In this document: positions 1 to 13,056 of the stretch, piece by piece
How the letters are laid out: the number at the start of each line of letters is the position of its first letter
How positions within the stretch are numbered: the stretch's first letter is position 1
Assembly: GCA_016617855.1 (NCBI GenBank)
Contig: JAECUM010000860.1
Location: 1-64,000 of the forward strand
Source of the DNA: Megalonaias nervosa
Taxonomy: Eukaryota; Mollusca; Bivalvia; Unionida; Unionidae
Direction of reading: 5' to 3'
DNA: 64,000 nucleotides
Program-made: the position numbers and the translations under genes
Notes under the pieces: generated by a model
What the model was told of the DNA's origin: nothing
What the model saw: only the letters and a program-made list of their open reading frames with translations
The model's database searches: none

Positions 1-707
1 TGTGTGTGCGCGCGTGCGTGCGTGCGTGATTGAAAGTGTAGTTTTCGGTTAAATCCGCAAGAATTTTGGACATACCGTCCTTACAATAAGAGGCGACTCT
101 TTCTGCGTTTAATTTATTGCGGCTATAGAATGTATCGTATCTAGATAGGTAGTAGATGCCACGGTGCAAAAGATACAAAGTCACTGAGAAGCTATATTTT
201 CATCCATTATATATATATATAATGTCGAACGTGTTTACTCGGCAGAATCAGCAGGGTCTATGGAGAATTTACCAAGACAGCTTTTGTTTTTCTTAATAAT
301 TTTGTAGAGAACAATTCGGTCGTCTTCGGGCATGGCAAGCACATTCCAGGAGGTGGCAAAGCTCGGCTATAAAATTGTATGGCATAACATATTATTAAAG
401 AGTATTCTTCCTTCTGAATTCGAAGTACTAGCACAAATAGTGAGCGGCAAAGGAATGGTCTACTTCAAATCATTGCACAGCATATCGAGTAACCGCGATT
501 CTCAATTAGTGTGTTGCTATTATCCCACAATCAGGTATATAAAGGGTAATTTGACTTTCCACTAAAGTTTCTAAAAACAATTATTTGTAGTAATAAACAT
601 TAAATCAATAACCACTTTTAATATTCAGACTGTGGCATCGAAGTCTTAAACTCTTTTATCATTTTATCCTCCATCTTTCTTCTTTCTTCTCTACCCACTG
701 CTACTTC

Positions 708-708
708 A

Positions 709-747
<39 letters not shown>
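708..747. repeat. (AAT)n microsatellite
   Basis: About 13 perfect AAT units. It precedes the kinase-like pseudogene fragment by about 80 bases and has no coding content. Confidence 0.95.
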
Positions 748-751
<4 letters not shown>

Positions 752-823
752 GAACGTTATTTGCTGGAATCTGAATAAGAAAGACACGTACTTGGACAAA
801 TTTCTTGGCATCCACCACACAGA

Positions 824-1921
824 TGCCTTACACCAGCTATCATCTACGAAGGTCTTCATTCGTTGAGGCAACATCTCGCCTTTCTAGCCACTGCTCATGA
901 CTGCGGCATCTCTCTAAATGACCAGAGACTGGCCATCCTACTGAAAGTGATCATAGCCTTGGACTATCTTGAGACCAATAACTTGGTCCACATGGAACAG
1001 GCTAGCGACACTATGTAATTGTTTTTACAATGTTTAGAATAATGTAATATGACTTTCGTGTCGCGTATATTTACGGAAAAAGTAAACTTTTTTGCATTCA
1101 TACCTTAATTCCTATATATTATTTAGTACGAACGATGGAACAGCAAATAGAAACTTTCAAGTTATCATATTTATATTTCTACGGAGATTTATATATTACT
1201 TCTACATGCATATATCAATACAACATTTACCTTGCACATTTTTACCTCCGATTTCCACCAGGTATTTTGAACTTAACATCATTACGGAATATATTGATTG
1301 TTTTGTAAATAGAATTCTAATTTAATTAATTAAAAATAATCTGGTTCTGTGTAAAAGGTCACTGACACTGGAGAAGTCAGACTGATGTGTGCATGTCTTC
1401 CAAGGATAGCATGGAGAAGTCAGACTGATGTGTGCATGTCTTCCAAGGATAGCATGGAGAAGTCAGACTGATGTGTGCATGTCTTCCAAGGATAGCATGG
1501 AGAAGTCAGACTGATGTGTGCATGTCTTCCATGGACAGCATGGAGAAGTCAGACTGATGTGTGCATGTCTTCCAAGGACAGCATGGAGAAGTCAGACTGA
1601 TGTGTGCATGTCTTCCAAGGATAGCATGGGTAGCAACATTTCCAATCGAAATGGAAACCACCAGTCTTAAACAGGGAATCTTACACCAGTGCTGCAGACT
1701 TATACTCATTCGGATTGCTCTTTCCCGACGTCAGTCTCCACAAATTCAACGCTTTCGAGCAACAGAGGCTGTGGACAATGGATAAATTTGTCAAACATCA
1801 AAATCCTGCGCTCATGGTATTGGACGAGCAGAAAAATTTTCCACTTGATCTAGGCCTCATCAAGGCATGTCCGAAAAAACACAAAATCCATCCACCAGGA
1901 GCTGTACAAATTGCCGAATAA
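824..1921 (+). pseudogene. Protein-kinase-like pseudogene (C-lobe remnants)
   Basis: Two in-frame pieces resemble a tyrosine-kinase-type catalytic domain. The first (824-1018, 64 codons then TAA) starts near subdomain V with PAIIYEGLHSLRQHL. It continues through RLAILLKVIIALDYLE to NLVHMEQAS, which aligns with the catalytic-loop pattern ALDYLExxNLVHRDLAxxN. Asp and Arg of HRD are lost (H-M-E). The second (about 1639-1921, ending TAA) reads FPI, then after one extra base (G at 1648) KWKPPVLNRESYTSAADLYS. This corresponds to the FPIKWxAPEVL and SxADVYSFG motifs of subdomains VIII-IX. It ends LDLGLIKACPKKHKIHPP, matching the subdomain XI pattern LxxLIxxCxxxxxxxRP with R changed to P. The DFG segment is absent. 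Between the pieces lie an AT-rich stretch and the 43-bp minisatellite. Stops, a frameshift and lost catalytic residues indicate a pseudogene. The kinase family assignment is inferred by eye. Confidence 0.6.
1370..1627. repeat. 43-bp minisatellite, six copies
   Basis: The unit begins ggagaagtcagactgatgtg and ends ggatagcat. Six head-to-tail copies start at 1370, 1413, 1456, 1499, 1542 and 1585 with only a few substitutions. The array sits inside the kinase-like pseudogene, just before the FPIKW-type segment, and seems to have replaced or split the DFG region. Confidence 0.93.
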
Positions 1922-3354
1922 TCTTTCTGTGAATTTAAATTGTGAAGATTAAATAATTAAATGTTGACCTATACTGAGTGTCGAATCAGCCTCAGAGAGT
2001 CTAAGAACACACGATTATATCAAGCAGAGTTTATCGTATACATTGTCTCACAGGCATGGACGATATTAAACGTAGAAATTAACTTGGTAAGATGTGCGTT
2101 CATCATACAGCCTAAATGCTATTATGAAGATATCAATATATTTTCCTGATTTTCCAGCTCTCAAACCCAGCAGTGCCTTTCAAAAACAATTAAGTGTGAC
2201 ATAATTATAATTAAGGTTCCTTGAGTGCATAACTTATTTTTGGAAATCCTTTCACCATCATTTCTAAATTATATCTTCTTTCTCATTTGATGCATACAGG
2301 CTATGATGGTTTAGTTCTCTTTGGCAGAGACCATGCTTATATGCAAAATCTTTATCTCCGATGTTTGCAGCATTCACACAAGCACAAACACGCACACACA
2401 GAATCTATATCTTTGCACAATCTCGGTAAATTGAAAATATGTGATTATCATTTAACTGAAAGTTGCGTTGTTGTTTCTAAAAAGTTGGAAACTGTTATGC
2501 TGGTATTCAGTACGATCGCACTGATTACTGAACAGAAATAGTTATTCGAAATATAAGCGCAGTTAGAGGTCTATATCTTTCATGGTAATGGCAAGCAATT
2601 CCTCTCGTAATATTCTGCATTCAAGGTTATAAATATTTTGGTATCATATTTATACAAATAAGACGCGTTCCTTTATCCTATACCAAAACAATTTAAATTT
2701 GTTTACCTTTCTATGAGCAATCTTTTCGGAGGCAACTATTCCAGAAGCCTATGATAGAGTTGTATATGGGTATTTTCTGTTGCTTAAAATACTAGACAAG
2801 ATTAATTCAAATTCTGTACAGCTAGTAGCATCTCGAGACTGCAAGAAATAGGTCACTATTTAAACCACTGTTTTCACTATATTCTTCGTCAACGATTTTG
2901 TACAGTCGTTGTCAATGCTGTGGTGAAAAAGATACCCTTGTGTTCTACATTACGCTCTCTGTATGATACACGTACAGACCAATCCCGTGTCGGATACCTG
3001 TGTCTTCCTGGGAAAGGAACTGAGCTCCGTTTTTCATGGTATTATATAACCAATAGAGTCGTAAAGTGCAGTTAAAAACAAGTCAACATCTAATGTATTT
3101 GTCAGAAAATAGTGGCGCTTGCCAAAAATAAGAATTTATTTCCAGACTTTTTTTCACAAATCTATGAAAAAATGTGGGAAGAACTTCTCTTAAAGCATTT
3201 AATTAAGTTACGGTTGTAAGGAATTATCTGGGCACATTTAGCACATGACATATCAGACATAACGAGTTGCTAATTCAGTTTCATTGCGGGCAAAGATGAA
3301 ATTATTGTCAAATCTACACTCCACTGACTCCTTCTCAAGTTCTTAATGCATTGG
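1922..3354. other. Unassigned AT-rich sequence
   Basis: Both strands carry frequent stops and I see no recognisable motif. The only texture is a short CA-rich patch near 2375-2400. Confidence 0.6.

Positions 3355-3443
<89 letters not shown>
3355..3443. repeat. (TC)n(AC)n compound microsatellite
   Basis: About 54 bases of TC repeats are followed directly by about 35 bases of AC repeats. Confidence 0.97.
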
Positions 3444-3446
<3 letters not shown>

Positions 3447-6400
3447 CCGCTGATCTAAATCAAACAACTTTCAACATAGTCAACGTTCACGTTTAGAACA
3501 TACCGTATTAATGGTGTACACTCGTCACCCTACTGCAAATAACGTAGACCCGGAAATGCCGTTGAATATAGTTATGCTCAACCAGTCTATCGCATGTATC
3601 CGTGTGACCTCCGCCAAACGATGATCCGTATTTAAAGATCCCACATGGCCACGGCAGAGGTCTGGACAGGGCCGACAAGAGGGTGGAAGCAACCCGGGAT
3701 ATATCCCAGGGGCCTGGGCCCGTACCGAAAAGCAGCTTTTAATTTTATGAAAGAAAAATTTTGTTTGGACAAGAACTAGGAGAGGCCCGGGTATTTCTTA
3801 CCCCAGGGCTCGTGATCGCTCGCTACAGCCTCGGGTCTGGATGAACATGACTACAGTTGCATTATCGGGATCTACGTTCTTCGTTTCAAATGATGCTTTA
3901 CTGTGAAATCTGAAAATAATATTTGCCGCCCTAACTGTATTTGCATAGTATGGTGTACCAAGACACAAAACTATCGGTACCTATGAAACCGTATCCAAAT
4001 ATCATTGTACCGGTATCCAACTACAGTGGTCACTCTAAATGCTGCCAATGCAAAGGTAACTTGTGCCGTTACAACGGTATTCAATTAGCATTGAAACGCT
4101 ACATTTTGTTGACGCAACGGTTATTTCTGCCGTTACAACAATCAAACTTAGAATTATTTTAAACACTGGTGTCTTCGCAATGATATTCAGATAACAGTGC
4201 AACGGCATTTTTTTTGTTGTTGCGCCAGTTTGTTCTATCGCGGCAGCGGTAACTGTAACGTTGAAGTCATACCAATTATCTGTACAGATTTAACATCATA
4301 ACTGCAATAGTTAAATACAATTTGAGTGTGGCCGACCATGTATAAAAAAAAGTACCGTCACAACGATGACACTGCTGTTTTAATGATAAAATATACTGTT
4401 GCAGCAAGAAAAATACCGTCACAATGGCATATGTACATCGTTGCAATCGTATATGGACATCATTGCAATAAACAAATATGTTTCCAGAGATAAGACTGTT
4501 AAAACTTCCTTTCCAGTGGGATATTATGAGTTGCGTCAGCAAAATTTACCTTGCATCGAAACAAATTAGCGTTGCAAGGATATCTGCAAACCTTTGCAGC
4601 GGAACGGTTAATTTTGGTCCTTTCCGTGTATCATAGCACAGACTGCTGTGGCTTTATAGTGTATACTGTATTACATTTGAAGCCGAAGTAGTCCGGTGGT
4701 CCATGGTACTTAGAAAAGGAAAAGGAATAGAATAGATCCTAAAATACCAGCGTGGTATACACGTCAGATCTTGGTCCACGCGGTTATCAGTGATCTGTAT
4801 TACACACAAGAAACGACTACGTTAACATTATAGAGCTTCCAAAATATTTGATCTCATTCTTTTTTCTTTTTTCTTTTTTTTTTGAATAAAATTCCCACCC
4901 AACATTTATCTTAAAATATACTGGATATTTTTAAAATTCATGTACCTAGCCGATCCACGTCTTTTACCAAAAAGTCGTCTTACACGATCTGCTATTAACC
5001 ATTAAGGGTATATGAACAGAAAACAGAAATTATGTTCTGCATTGTCACACTGAAATGGTGTTAAAAGCAGAATGAGAATTAATAGAATCAAAAACACGTT
5101 ATATATTTTTTGTTAGTTTTGCTAAATACAAGTGAAATATGCTTTTATTATAGCGATGTTCAGCCCACTGCAAGCCAGAAAAAACAAAGCCTTGACTTCT
5201 TGTCCAAATTTGCTCGTGACGGATAAAAAAAATCGACTAGCTTACTCTTTAAATTTTAATATCTTTATTAATGGTCTTTGTAAAATTTCTATCATGTCAT
5301 GCAAAATTCCTCTCAATTTACACTCTTTAGTTCATATTAGAAAACATGTTTCTGAAGCTCATAACATTATGACAAATTTCAATACCATAAATACGGTAAA
5401 TGCGCTCAAATTTATGTATTTAGCTTTCTTATTTGTTATTTTTTCTTCTTTTGTTAATCAAAAGAAATATTTGCCTTTTATTATTGTTGATGGTATGCCA
5501 GTTAAAGTGGGTCGTTTGTTGCGATCTATATCAAGCACAATAACTGTAAACATTCCATGGCCGTTGTTTTCGTTCCAGCTCTTGACAGAATGTTCGTTCA
5601 AAACTTCCTCCTATTAAAATAAAAACACCGAAAAATAAAGCCGAAACCTTTTGTGTATTGATCGACATGATAAACATTTTATGACATATACGTGCGACAA
5701 CTGTAATGCGAGCCGTACACAAGTTTTACATATACATGGAATGACTCGAAGCACGGTTTCGCAATTGGAAGATCGGCATACCAATCCCACTTTCCTTAGA
5801 TATTCGTAGACTGAACAACTGTGATTTGTTTCTTCAATTTTCCACCGTTTCATCAGATATCGATACGTGGACGGATAACTCAAGAGTGCAGATTTTTATC
5901 ATAAAAAAATTTCACGCTAAACTTATTTTTCTTGCATTTCTGCATTAGCTGAAAATACAGCTGATAATGATAACTATGGCATGCTTAAGAGTAAACACTG
6001 CGAAAATATCTTTCCAAGACGTACCTGTATTTAGGGTTAAATTTCACTGTTTGTTCTTGAGAAAGATTTCAAGGACAAAGAAGTCATAGCAGGAGAAATA
6101 CATCTATCGTTAACGAACTCATCCAACCTTATTCAAATGACTTGGGTACATTAATAACGCATTTTATCAAATCTTGTAATCGCAGGAGTTAATTTAGACA
6201 AACGTTTAATTAATTTAGTGATATTTTATTATTTTGCAACGTGTTTCTTTGTTTACGTAACACTTTTCGTCGATTCTTCCCCTAAATCATATTTATCAGG
6301 TACTTTCAATCGATTTTTCGAAATAAAAAGCAGCAAGCACAAAGAAAGAACAATGCAATAGACTAATTAAACACATTTTAATTGACTATACAGACGAATG

Positions 6401-6550
6401 CATTCGAATGCAAGCAAGTAATTAAGGCAAACACTGTGCTATCACTGAAGACAATGGATACGTGTACGTATTATTGTTAAACGACAATAATACAACATAG
6501 CAACTTATTTAACAGAACATTAAGTTTACAATACAATGCTGATTATCTTT
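3444..6550. other. Unassigned intergenic sequence with a GC-rich patch
   Basis: Mostly AT-rich. Positions about 3600-3840 are GC-rich and contain near-mirror motifs (ggggcctgggcccgtacc and gaggcccgggtatttc), suggesting an old repeat I cannot name. Positions 4020-4620 carry scattered variants of 'gttacaacgg'. A 161-codon open frame at 5132-5617 (+) is AT-rich, matches nothing I know and is not called a gene. Confidence 0.5.
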
Positions 6551-6561
6551 TTAAGGCATGG

Positions 6562-6827
6562 TTGTTGTTGTTGTTGTTGTTGTTGTTGTTATAGGGTTTA
6601 ACGCCATTTTTCAGCACAAGATAGGCTATACATGGCGGCCAGTATTAATGGTGGAGGAAGAACCCTGGAAAACCCCGGGAAGAACCACCGACCCACGAGA
6701 AGCTACTGGCAGGCTTTCTCACGTACCCACGTTAGCCGAGCCTGGACTCGAACTCACGCAGTCAGAGGTGAGATGGCAGTGATCCGTAACGATCAGCGCT
6801 TTAGACCACTCGGCCACTCGGGGCCCC
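6562..6827 (-). mobile_element. SINE-A, full-length tRNA-derived SINE
   Basis: Read on the minus strand it starts ggggccccgagtggccgagt and continues ggtctaaagcgc. This is a type-II tRNA-like head (A box) followed by the B box ggttcgagtcc. A conserved middle (gagaaagcctgccagtagct) follows, with a tail of CAA/AAC repeats (GTT on the plus strand). It is flanked by 11-bp direct repeats ttaaggcatgg (6551-6561) and ttaagccatgg (6828-6838), which differ at one base. Head, body, tail and target-site duplication together make a SINE call secure. Confidence 0.9.
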
Positions 6828-6838
6828 TTAAGCCATGG

Positions 6839-8130
6839 TAAAGATGGATTAGCGATTAGTTTTTTTAATACTTCTTTGGATGAGAAAAATGATTATTCAA
6901 CAAATTAAACATGCAAAGTTTAAAATTTTAAAAAACAAACAAAAATGGACAAGATTTCTCTAATAAAAGATAAAAATAACTGAGTCACAATGTACGGTAC
7001 AAAATTTATACAAGGGTCTCACAATATGAAAGATATATATATAAACAAATACTACAGTAAATGAAAACAATGAAAACTACCTATTTTAAATGGTACGGCC
7101 TGTGTTTTATGATTGTCCCACAATGACTTGAAACAAAAATACCAATGATACATACAGAACCACAATGCACAAGTGAAACGACGTCTTTCAAATATACAAA
7201 GTCCAGTATTTAATTCTAGCTTTTGCTAATACCAGTCAAAATGAGCTGTAATGACTCTGAAAAGACCTTTGAGCATCGAGTGTAATCAAATAATTAATTA
7301 TTAACAATATTAATTAAAACAAAGTATTTTAATATCATATAAGTATGAACAGGTTTCTGTTTCTCACTAACAATAAAAAAGGCAAGGATGACCAGCTATT
7401 TTGTTTCAAGAGGTAACAAAAACTAATTTTTCAGACACATAAAACACCCTGTCATGGTTAACTGCTTGAACCCAATGCTTTATTAACAGTTAAACTTAAA
7501 GAAATATTATTTCAAGAACATATGAAAATATTTACATCTCAATAAATTCTTAACAGATATGATCATAAATATCCATAAACATGTAGGTTTCATAATGTTG
7601 TATTTTCAAATTAGCCGGACAAAACATACTTTTCACGTCATTTTGTAAAAGTGTTGACAGTGACCAAAATGATCCCTTCTGTACATCTTGGAATATGTTT
7701 TTTTTAACAATTTGTGTTTGAAAATATAACCAACAATACGAAATCAGATGGTATTAGATACTTCAGTTTCTACTACCTTTATAAGAAGGGGAGAAAAATG
7801 GATAATGATACAGGTATTGAAATAACAGTATGCATCAATGTAGATAGGTAGGTAGGTAGGTAAGTTGGTAGGGAGGTGGGTATGTATTAGCGTTCATGGT
7901 ACATCAATACAATAGTGGTTACTAGAACATGGTGCCAACTAAAGTAATCAAATAAAAGTAACATCACTATACGTGTAGTTTTATGCCTGTAGAACATACT
8001 GGTATAAATTTCGCCCCTCTATTACAGATAAAATAAAACAGCGATTTACAAAAAGGTATAGGTACCCCGGATGGTCCTTTGATCTAAGGTACAAATCACT
8101 GACATCTTACTTTTGAATGAGTTACAGTCT
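6839..8130. other. Unassigned AT-rich sequence
   Basis: No coding motif seen. There is a short (GGTA)n-like run at about 7843-7875. The rest is featureless apart from scattered A/T runs. Confidence 0.6.
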
Positions 8131-8282
8131 TGGGCTCAGCCGAAGGGGGTATGTGAGTGAGTTTGCCACTGGCTTCCCGTGGGTCGGTGATTCTTCCCCG
8201 GTTCTTCCTCCACCACATATAATGGCCATCATGTATAGCTTATCATGTGCTGTGAAATGGTATTAAACCCCAAAAAACACAA
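8131..8282 (+). mobile_element. SINE-A, 5'-truncated copy
   Basis: It contains the SINE-A middle and 3' part: gtttgccactggcttcccgt, then tcttcctccaccacatataa, then the end motif gtgctgtgaaatggtattaa with an A-rich tail. The tRNA-like head is missing. Confidence 0.75.
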
Positions 8283-8690
8283 ACCACAAAAAAAGTATAT
8301 GCTGTTGACTGATGATTAAAATATTTAATCGACTCAAAGCTTTCACTTTCATCACAATTTTTCATCATAACTAGCACAAAAAAGCAAAAATATAAGAGCG
8401 CATTTTCACACCTTTTATGAACCTAAAGATACTGTATAACATATGTAAATAAATCCCCAAGGATGCAGTGTGGTGTACAAATCTGGTAAGGTAAAGTAAT
8501 GTGTCAAGTGTCTGGAAGCCTCAATGACATGACATAACTAACGTGAAAGATACTGTATCTATACAAAAAATTATGGTTTTGTATTGATTTTTTTAAGGAA
8601 TTACATCTCCAGTGAAGTGTGAATCAGGATTTGCAATTTAAATTTCAATCTACTTTGGTAGCTGTAATACTCAATAGCAAGATAACACAA

Positions 8691-8952
8691 TGGGGCCCCG
8701 AGTGGCCGAGTGGTCTAAAGCGCTCTCCGTTACGGATCACTGCCATCTCACCTCTGTCTGCGTGGGTTCGAGTCTCGGATTCGGCGAATGTGGATATGTG
8801 AGAAAGCTTGCCAGTAGCTTCTCGTAGGTCGGTGGTTCTTTCCGGGGATTTCCCGGTTTCTTCCTCCACCATTAATACTGGCCGCCATGTATAGCCTATC
8901 GTGTGCTGAAAAATGGCGTTAAGCCCTACAACAACAACAACAACAACAACAA
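8691..8952 (+). mobile_element. SINE-A, full-length with 13-bp TSD
   Basis: The head is tggggccccgagtggccgag, the A box region gtggccgagtggtctaaagc and the B box gggttcgagtctc. The SINE-A body and an (AAC)n tail follow. Perfect 13-bp direct repeats caagataacacaa flank it at 8678-8690 and 8953-8965. With the copy at 6562-6827 it defines the family consensus. Confidence 0.93.
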
Positions 8953-9349
8953 CAAGATAACACAACAAACTGCATATGTGTTTTGTTCAGAGTTGGTGCA
9001 AGAATGTGTTGGATATGGTACAGGGATACATCAAAGCTGTCAGGCTGAGAAATATTCATACACCATACTAAACAAGTTCTTTCCTGGGTCGGAACATAAA
9101 ACATGAGTGCAGTTTTTAAGCTTTCTAAATAATTTTAGCATTACTGTACGAAATTCAAAACAAACTGGTATTTTTACCAATGTTTGATCCACTGCATCTA
9201 AAAAAATCTAAATGCAGACATCAAGGAAGGCGTTACGAAGCAGTTTCAATTTTGGATGTGTGATACAGAAAAACAGACTGAACAGCTACACTGAATGCCA
9301 GATCATGCATGTACAATTAAACGGGTATGCAACAAAGCATTGTAATGCA

Positions 9350-10520
9350 CATTTAAAGCACTGTACCAGTTCCCCTTTAGTAGTACAGTCCATATACCTA
9401 GTAAGGCACTGTACAAGTTTCCCTTTAGCAGTACAGCCCATTTACCTAGTAAGGCACTGTACAAGTTCCCTTTTAGTAGTACAGCCCATTTACCTAGTAA
9501 GGCACTGTACAAGTTCCCTTTTAGTAGTACAGCCCGTTTACCGAGTAAGGTATTGTACAAGTTACCCTTTAATAGTACAGCCCATTTACCTAGTAAGGCA
9601 CTGTACAAGTTCCCTTTTAATACTACAGCCCATTTACTGAGTAAGGTACTGTACAAGTTACTCTTTAGCAGTACAGCCCATTTACCTAGTAAGGCACTGT
9701 ACAAGTTCCCCTTAAGTAGTACAGCCCATTTACCTAGTAAGGCACTGTACAAGTTACCTTTTAGTAGTACAGCCCATTTACTGAGTAAGGTATTGTACAA
9801 GTTACCCTTTAGTACTGCCCATTATAGTAAGGTACCATACAAGTTACCCTTTAATAGTATAGCCCATTTACTTAGTAAGGCATTGTACAAGATCTCTTTT
9901 AGTAGTACAGCCCATTTACCTAGTAAGGCATTGTACAAGTTCTCCTTTAGTAGTACACCCCATTTAACAACTAAGGAACTATACAAGTTACCCTTTAATA
10001 GTATAGCCCATTTACTTAGTAAGGCATTGTACAAGATCTCTTTTAGTAGTACAGCCCATTTACCTAGTAAGGCATTGTACAAGTTCTCCTTTAGTAGTAC
10101 ACCCCATTTAACAACTAAGGAACTATACAAGTTCTCCTTTAGCAGCACAGCACAATTAGCTATTAAGGCACCATACAAGTTACCCTTTAGTACAGCCCAT
10201 TTCACAGGCACTGTAATTATGTAAATTTAATGTTCATAAGATATTTAGCAAGTAAGGTACTGTACAAGTTACCCTTTAGCACAGCACATATCATAGACAC
10301 TGTAATTATGTAAATTTAATGTACATAAGATATTTAGCAAAGTAAGTTACTGTAGTTCCCCTTTAGTACTGCCTATTATAGTACAGCAATGTACAAGTTG
10401 CTCTTTAATAGTACATCCCATTTAGCTAGTTAGTCACTGTACAAGTTCCCCTTTAGTACTGCCTATTTAGTTAGTAAGGCACTGTACAAGTTCTCTTTTA
10501 ATACTGCCCATTTCATAGAA
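9350..10520. repeat. 48-bp minisatellite array
   Basis: The unit contains ctgtacaagttccctttta and ends tttacctagtaaggca, and is repeated about 23 times with 5-15% divergence. The right part is more degenerate, with interspersed copies of a side motif (ctgtaattatgtaaatttaa) near 10210, 10298 and 10525. Because 48 is divisible by 3 and units lack stops, open frames arise on both strands (for example 9553-10224 + and 9303-9800 -, 16-residue repeat such as LYKLPFSSTAHLPSKA). There is no start context or unique domain, so I do not call a protein. Confidence 0.92.
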
Positions 10521-12393
10521 GCCATAATTATGTAAAATTAATATACATAAGACATTTATGTGCATAAAATAAAACTTGATACATCTGTCAAGTTGTGATT
10601 TTCAATATTTTTTTCTCAGTATAAAGACAGAGGTTCCAAAATTTTCAGAATCATACAATTTTATTTTCAACACATTTTCACTGATGTCAAAGCCTCCAAG
10701 CCTGGTCTAGCTATAGTGAGTATGAAGTTCAGTTTTCATGGTCACATAATTTAATCACTATGGGGCATACAATTTGGAACATACACTGTTTCAGCATGAC
10801 TTTGTACTCCGATCCCTTAATACCTTTTTTTCAACTTCTATTCTTTTTGCCTAAATAGAGAATGTTCACATTCAGAACACTTTTAACAAAGACAATTTTT
10901 AAAAACTGAATTTAAAGGCACCATTCACCTTTTGGTGTGGTAGTCCAAATGCAATATACCAATACAGATATGCTCGTTAGATTAAAAAACTGTAAAAAAA
11001 TGAAGCACATTTTCAGTTGCGAGTATGGCACACCAACAGCTGATTCATCATGCTTCCATTAGTCACCTCATACGACATGTATGCATGCACGTAAGATGGC
11101 ATACACATTGGGGTTATTCCATATCACTGAACTTGCAGGGATTTCAAAAGTGAAATAATTTAATACCAACTTTAGAACAGGTCCTTTTAGCCATCTGAAA
11201 AATCTGAAACTTTCAGGTCCCTATCCTGTTTAAACAAATTATGTGGTACAAACTTAAATATGCACACCAGGAAATAAAGTCAAAGTTGGTATGTGAAATC
11301 ATTTGAATGCCTGACAACAAAGGAATTGTCTTGAAAGTTTCAATTTCTTTTTTATTAGATTAAACACAGGGTGGACAAAAATGGGAATTGTTCCACAGAC
11401 AGGTGATTTTTGTATGCATTACATTTTCTTTCCATTCGGTGGTTCAATTACAAGCTATCTTCTCATTAAAGAGACATCAGATAAATTCATCTGACTCTTT
11501 AATTACAGTGCAACACATTATAATATATGCACTAATTCCTTTGAAAGGAAATAAATTTGCACCTGTAGAGCTGCATTTGTGTTTAACAGCTCACTGTCAA
11601 GTTTATGGAAAGGCTTACAAGACTATTGAATTTCAAAGCTCTGATTCAGAAATTGTTCCATCTGTACCAAAATCTACATCACACAGGGTCTTATTAGTGC
11701 TTGAGTATTGAATAATAATAAAAGGTAACTAATCCAAAATAAGTTTATCTCTTCTCTGCTCAATCACGTGTTTAATTATGTAAAAGACATATGTACATGC
11801 ATCTTTCCATCCAACAAGACTGTCCTAGCATATGACATAATACTTGTTTACTAGGGTCTAGGAGTCAAGCTGTACTATTTTTGGGGTGAAGTGACTGTTT
11901 CATCCTGTTTAAAATGGGTGAACTGATGAAGTGATCTTTTTGTTCTTTCTTATGACGTTGATTTGAATGAAATGTAGCAAATGTAGGGATGAAGTAAATG
12001 AATATTCATCCTGCCTAATGACAGCGAACTGAATTGAACATAGGGATGAAGTTCCTTTTCATCATGTCTAACGAGGGTGAATTGATCGGACTGTAGAAAT
12101 GAAAAGTATTAAGGAGTCAAATTTTGACAACAACAAAATAAATTTGTCAAGACGTGGTGTTTTGCTAACTCTGCAAGCTACATACTCCTAAAACCAATGA
12201 TCTAATTTATAAAAATATTATAAACTTTCTACCTTGAATCTGAAAAAACTGCTGTATTGCTCTTTATTAATCCACTCGATAAAAACCTCCCAAAAAAATG
12301 CAGCTGGTGTGGAATGTTGGCAGCTAATACTTGCTAATGATCTATCATCTCATCCCACTAAGTTTTCAGGTGAAATATAGAACAAAATCACGC
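10521..12393. other. Unassigned sequence
   Basis: No recognisable gene. Between about 11880 and 12110 three diverged units of about 70 bp (each with 'gggatgaagt...ttcatcctg') suggest an old tandem repeat. An open frame at 11388-11711 (+) has no recognisable motif. Confidence 0.5.
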
Positions 12394-12535
12394 ACCATAT
12401 ATACTCATTTGTAAGTTAAGTCCAAATGTAAACTGCACAGACCAAGATCTGCCGTCACCTAATGCACTGGTCTATGAAGTTTGTTAGGATTAATCTGTAG
12501 AACAAACAAGATACACCCTGATTATTATATGATAC
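12394..12535. mobile_element. Foldback MITE family, partial copy
   Basis: It starts accatatatactcatttgta and continues aagtccaaatgtaaactgc, the left terminus of the family best seen at 17061-17282 and 55715-55930. The right terminus is missing. Confidence 0.6.
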
Positions 12536-13056
12536 TGACTTAGGAAAGTTTATTTTAAACCATATTTCTACTATTCTGCTCCTATATGCAAAAGTTTTTT
12601 TTTTAAGTTAAAACAGTGTAGTGTTCACTATAGTGCACTGAATAACACCGACTTAATTGAAGGAAAATGGTCAAAGGGTTGGGGGAACATCGGGTACCAA
12701 TTCGTGAAAAGTTCAACTTTATTTGATCAAGCATGACTTTTTACCTGAATCGACCACTAGTGTGACACCCAAGCCCTGAAAAGAACAGCAGAAATATGCT
12801 AGATTTGCTTCGCTACTGTCCAGGTTTCGAACCCAACCCGAATGGTTGCTCATTCAAAGCTGGCATAGACTCCTCGAGTCTCTGCTTTTCTTCACTATAA
12901 TGACAATCCTATTTAATATCCGAGTCTGTGAGCATATTTGGTCAAGTGGTCTTCATTATAATGACAGCACTGGTCTATTATTGCTTGCAATACATTTCAC
13001 TTGGTTGTAATTCTTGTTTATTGAAAACCAATTTTAATCTGGTTTCTTAACATTAG

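Noticed and set aside
5132..5617. 161-codon open frame on the plus strand
   Set aside because: AT-rich, with no recognisable motif, no similarity I can recall and no splice or promoter context. Such lengths occur by chance in AT-rich DNA only occasionally, so a database search would settle it.
8691..8790. Functional tRNA gene (Ser/Leu type)
   Set aside because: The promoter boxes are present, but the region does not fold into a complete cloverleaf and is joined to the SINE body and tail with a TSD around the whole unit.
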